Below are positions 24,419 through 25,764 of a stretch of 25,764 bases of DNA, in pieces; position 1 is the stretch's first letter, and the number at the start of each line of letters is the position of its first letter. Source of the stretch: Candidatus Krumholzibacteriia bacterium (lineage in GTDB: Bacteria > Krumholzibacteriota > Krumholzibacteriia > G020349025); contig DASRJW010000149.1 of the NCBI GenBank assembly GCA_035649275.1, forward strand, positions 1 through 25,764, in the 5' to 3' direction. A model generated the notes under the pieces. That model was not told the origin of the DNA, searched no databases, and saw nothing but the letters and a program-made list of their open reading frames with translations. Position numbers and translations under genes: made by a program.

Positions 24419-25764
24419 TGAGTCTCCCAGGCTTCCATCCCGCCGTTTCGGCCTGGTTCGAGCGGACCTTCGCCGCACCCACGGAGCCTCAGCCCAAGGC
24501 CTGGGCCTCCATCCAGGCGGGACGCCACACGCTGGTCGCCGCCCCCACGGGTTCCGGGAAGACGCTCGCCGCCTTCCTCGCTGCCATCGACTCCCTGGTG
24601 CGCCAAGGACAGGAGGGGCCGCTCCCCGACGAGACGCAGGTGGTTTACGTCTCGCCGCTCAAGGCTCTCAGCAACGACATCCAGCGCAACCTGCAGGAAC
24701 CCCTGAGAGGGATCCGGGCCGCACTCGAAGAGAGCGGTCAGGCGGCGCCCGAGATCCGCGTCTTCCTCCGTACTGGGGACACGCCGCAAGCGGAGCGCGC
24801 CGCCATGGTGAAGCGCCCACCGCACCTCGTCGTCACCACGCCCGAATCGCTCTACATCCTGCTCACCAGCGAGCGCGGACGCAGGATGCTGCAGACGACA
24901 CGCACCGTCATCGTCGACGAGATCCACGCCCTCGTCGGCAACAAGCGCGGTTCCCATCTCGCCCTCAGCCTCGAACGCCTGGAAGCGCTGGCTGGAAGAA
25001 GGCTCGTCCGCATCGGTCTCTCGGCGACACAGCGGCCCATCGAGGCGGTGGCGAGGTTCCTGGTGGGGAACACGAGCACCGGCGCGTCGAGTGCGGAGGG
25101 CTCGCCGGACTGCACGATCGTCGACGTCGGGCACGCCCGCAGGCTCGACCTCGCCGTCGAGATCCCCGCTTCCCCCCTGGAAGCGGTGATGTCCGGCGAA
25201 GTCTGGGAGGAAATCTACGATCGTCTGGCGGCCCTGGTGTCCGAGCACCGCACGACGCTCGTCTTCGTCAACACGCGTCGCATGGCCGAGCGCGTCACCC
25301 GCCACTTGAGCGACCGCATCGGCCCGGAGAACGTGACCTCGCACCACGGCAGCCTCTCCCGCGAGCACCGGCTGCAGGCGGAAGACCGCTTGAAGCGCGG
25401 CCAGCTGCGGGCGCTCGTCGCCACCTCGTCGCTCGAGCTCGGCATCGACATCGGCGACGTGGATCTCGTCTGCCAGCTGGGCTCGACACGCTCGATCGCG
25501 GCGCTCCTGCAGCGCGTGGGGCGCGCCGGCCACGGCCTCGGCCGCCTGCCCAAGGGGCGGCTCTTCCCGCTCAGCCGGGACGAGCTGGTGGAATGCGCCG
25601 CGCTGCTCGACGCCGTGCACCGCACCGAGCTCGACAGACTTTCGATTCCGGCGCAACCGCTCGACATCCTGGCGCAGCAGATCGTGGCCGCGGTGGCGTG
25701 CGAGGAGTGGCGCGAAGACGATCTCTTCGCTCTCGTCCGCCGTGCCCACCCGTACCGTCATCTC
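24418..25764 (+). CDS. lhr: Lhr-type superfamily 2 helicase (3' truncated by the window edge)
   Basis: 449 codons are visible from ATG 24418 and the frame is open at the right edge; full Lhr proteins are far longer (bacterial Lhr about 1400-1500, Lhr-core about 850). Motifs in order: the N-terminal Q-like [15 protein letters not shown], Walker A APTGSGKT (K48), [21 protein letters not shown] (167-170), [43 protein letters not shown] and QRVGRAGH. This is the Lhr arrangement, a 3'-5' DNA/RNA-DNA helicase linked to DNA repair. Which length class this is depends on sequence outside the window. Confidence 0.93.
   Translation, partial: MSLPGFHPAVSAWFERTFAAPTEPQPKAWASIQAGRHTLVAAPTGSGKTLAAFLAAIDSLVRQGQEGPLPDETQVVYVSPLKALSNDIQRNLQEPLRGIRAALEESGQAAPEIRVFLRTGDTPQAERAAMVKRPPHLVVTTPESLYILLTSERGRRMLQTTRTVIVDEIHALVGNKRGSHLALSLERLEALAGRRLVRIGLSATQRPIEAVARFLVGNTSTGASSAEGSPDCTIVDVGHARRLDLAVEIPASPLEAVMSGEVWEEIYDRLAALVSEHRTTLVFVNTRRMAERVTRHLSDRIGPENVTSHHGSLSREHRLQAEDRLKRGQLRALVATSSLELGIDIGDVDLVCQLGSTRSIAALLQRVGRAGHGLGRLPKGRLFPLSRDELVECAALLDAVHRTELDRLSIPAQPLDILAQQIVAAVACEEWREDDLFALVRRAHPYRHL

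Noticed and set aside
24364-25761. A 465-codon open frame on the minus strand opposite the Lhr-like gene
   Set aside because: It has no ribosome site and no recognisable domain, while the plus strand encodes every Lhr helicase motif in order. Long antisense frames are expected in DNA this rich in G+C.

Overview
The window is GC-rich, densely coded bacterial DNA (one run of G+C-biased genes on both strands, mostly single-gene units with good Shine-Dalgarno sites). No rRNA, tRNA, CRISPR array, phage gene or transposase is visible. A FlgD-like C-terminal sorting/Ig domain on a secreted repeat protein, several large lipoproteins of the type common in uncultured FCB-group lineages, and TMTC-type and membrane MutS-like proteins suggest a Gram-negative member of an uncultured candidate phylum near the FCB superphylum (Eisenbacteria/Krumholzibacteria/Latescibacteria-like). 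That assignment is inference; there is no marker gene here to prove it.

Layout. 1-3.5 kb: the 3' end of a secreted protein built of 74-residue repeats, then on the minus strand a lipoprotein zinc hydrolase resembling peptidase family M49. 3.6-7.2 kb: a TMTC-like membrane glycosyltransferase with TPRs, a small anchored protein of unknown function, and the membrane protease HtpX. 7.3-8.0 kb: an isolated tandem-domain microcompartment shell protein of the CcmP/CsoS1D type. 8.1-9.5 kb: a small outer-membrane barrel candidate divergent from a glycine-rich RRM RNA-binding protein. 9.5-12.8 kb: an OPT-family transporter followed by an exported methyltransferase-fold protein. 12.8-16.0 kb (minus strand): a lipoprotein gene interrupted by an in-frame TGA, a DinB-family protein and an exported phospholipase D-like protein. 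16.2-20.5 kb: a 762-residue lipoprotein and a membrane-anchored MutS-like ATPase. 20.5-21.9 kb (minus strand): a solitary cytochrome oxidase subunit III followed by a spermidine-synthase-like protein. 22.1-25.8 kb: exported MsrA, an APC-family amino acid permease, and the 5' part of an Lhr-type helicase that runs off the window.

How the genes work together. There is no single pathway. A shared theme is the cell envelope: secreted repeats, three lipoprotein genes, exported MsrA and PLD, HtpX quality control, OPT and APC amino acid/peptide uptake. The most notable item is the CcmP/CsoS1D-like shell protein, which stands alone, with no other shell gene and no encapsulated enzyme within the 25.8 kb. 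Promoters appear to share an extended -10 element (TGnTAnnnT), and two genes (MutS-like, lhr) look leaderless, with the -10 exactly six bases before the ATG.
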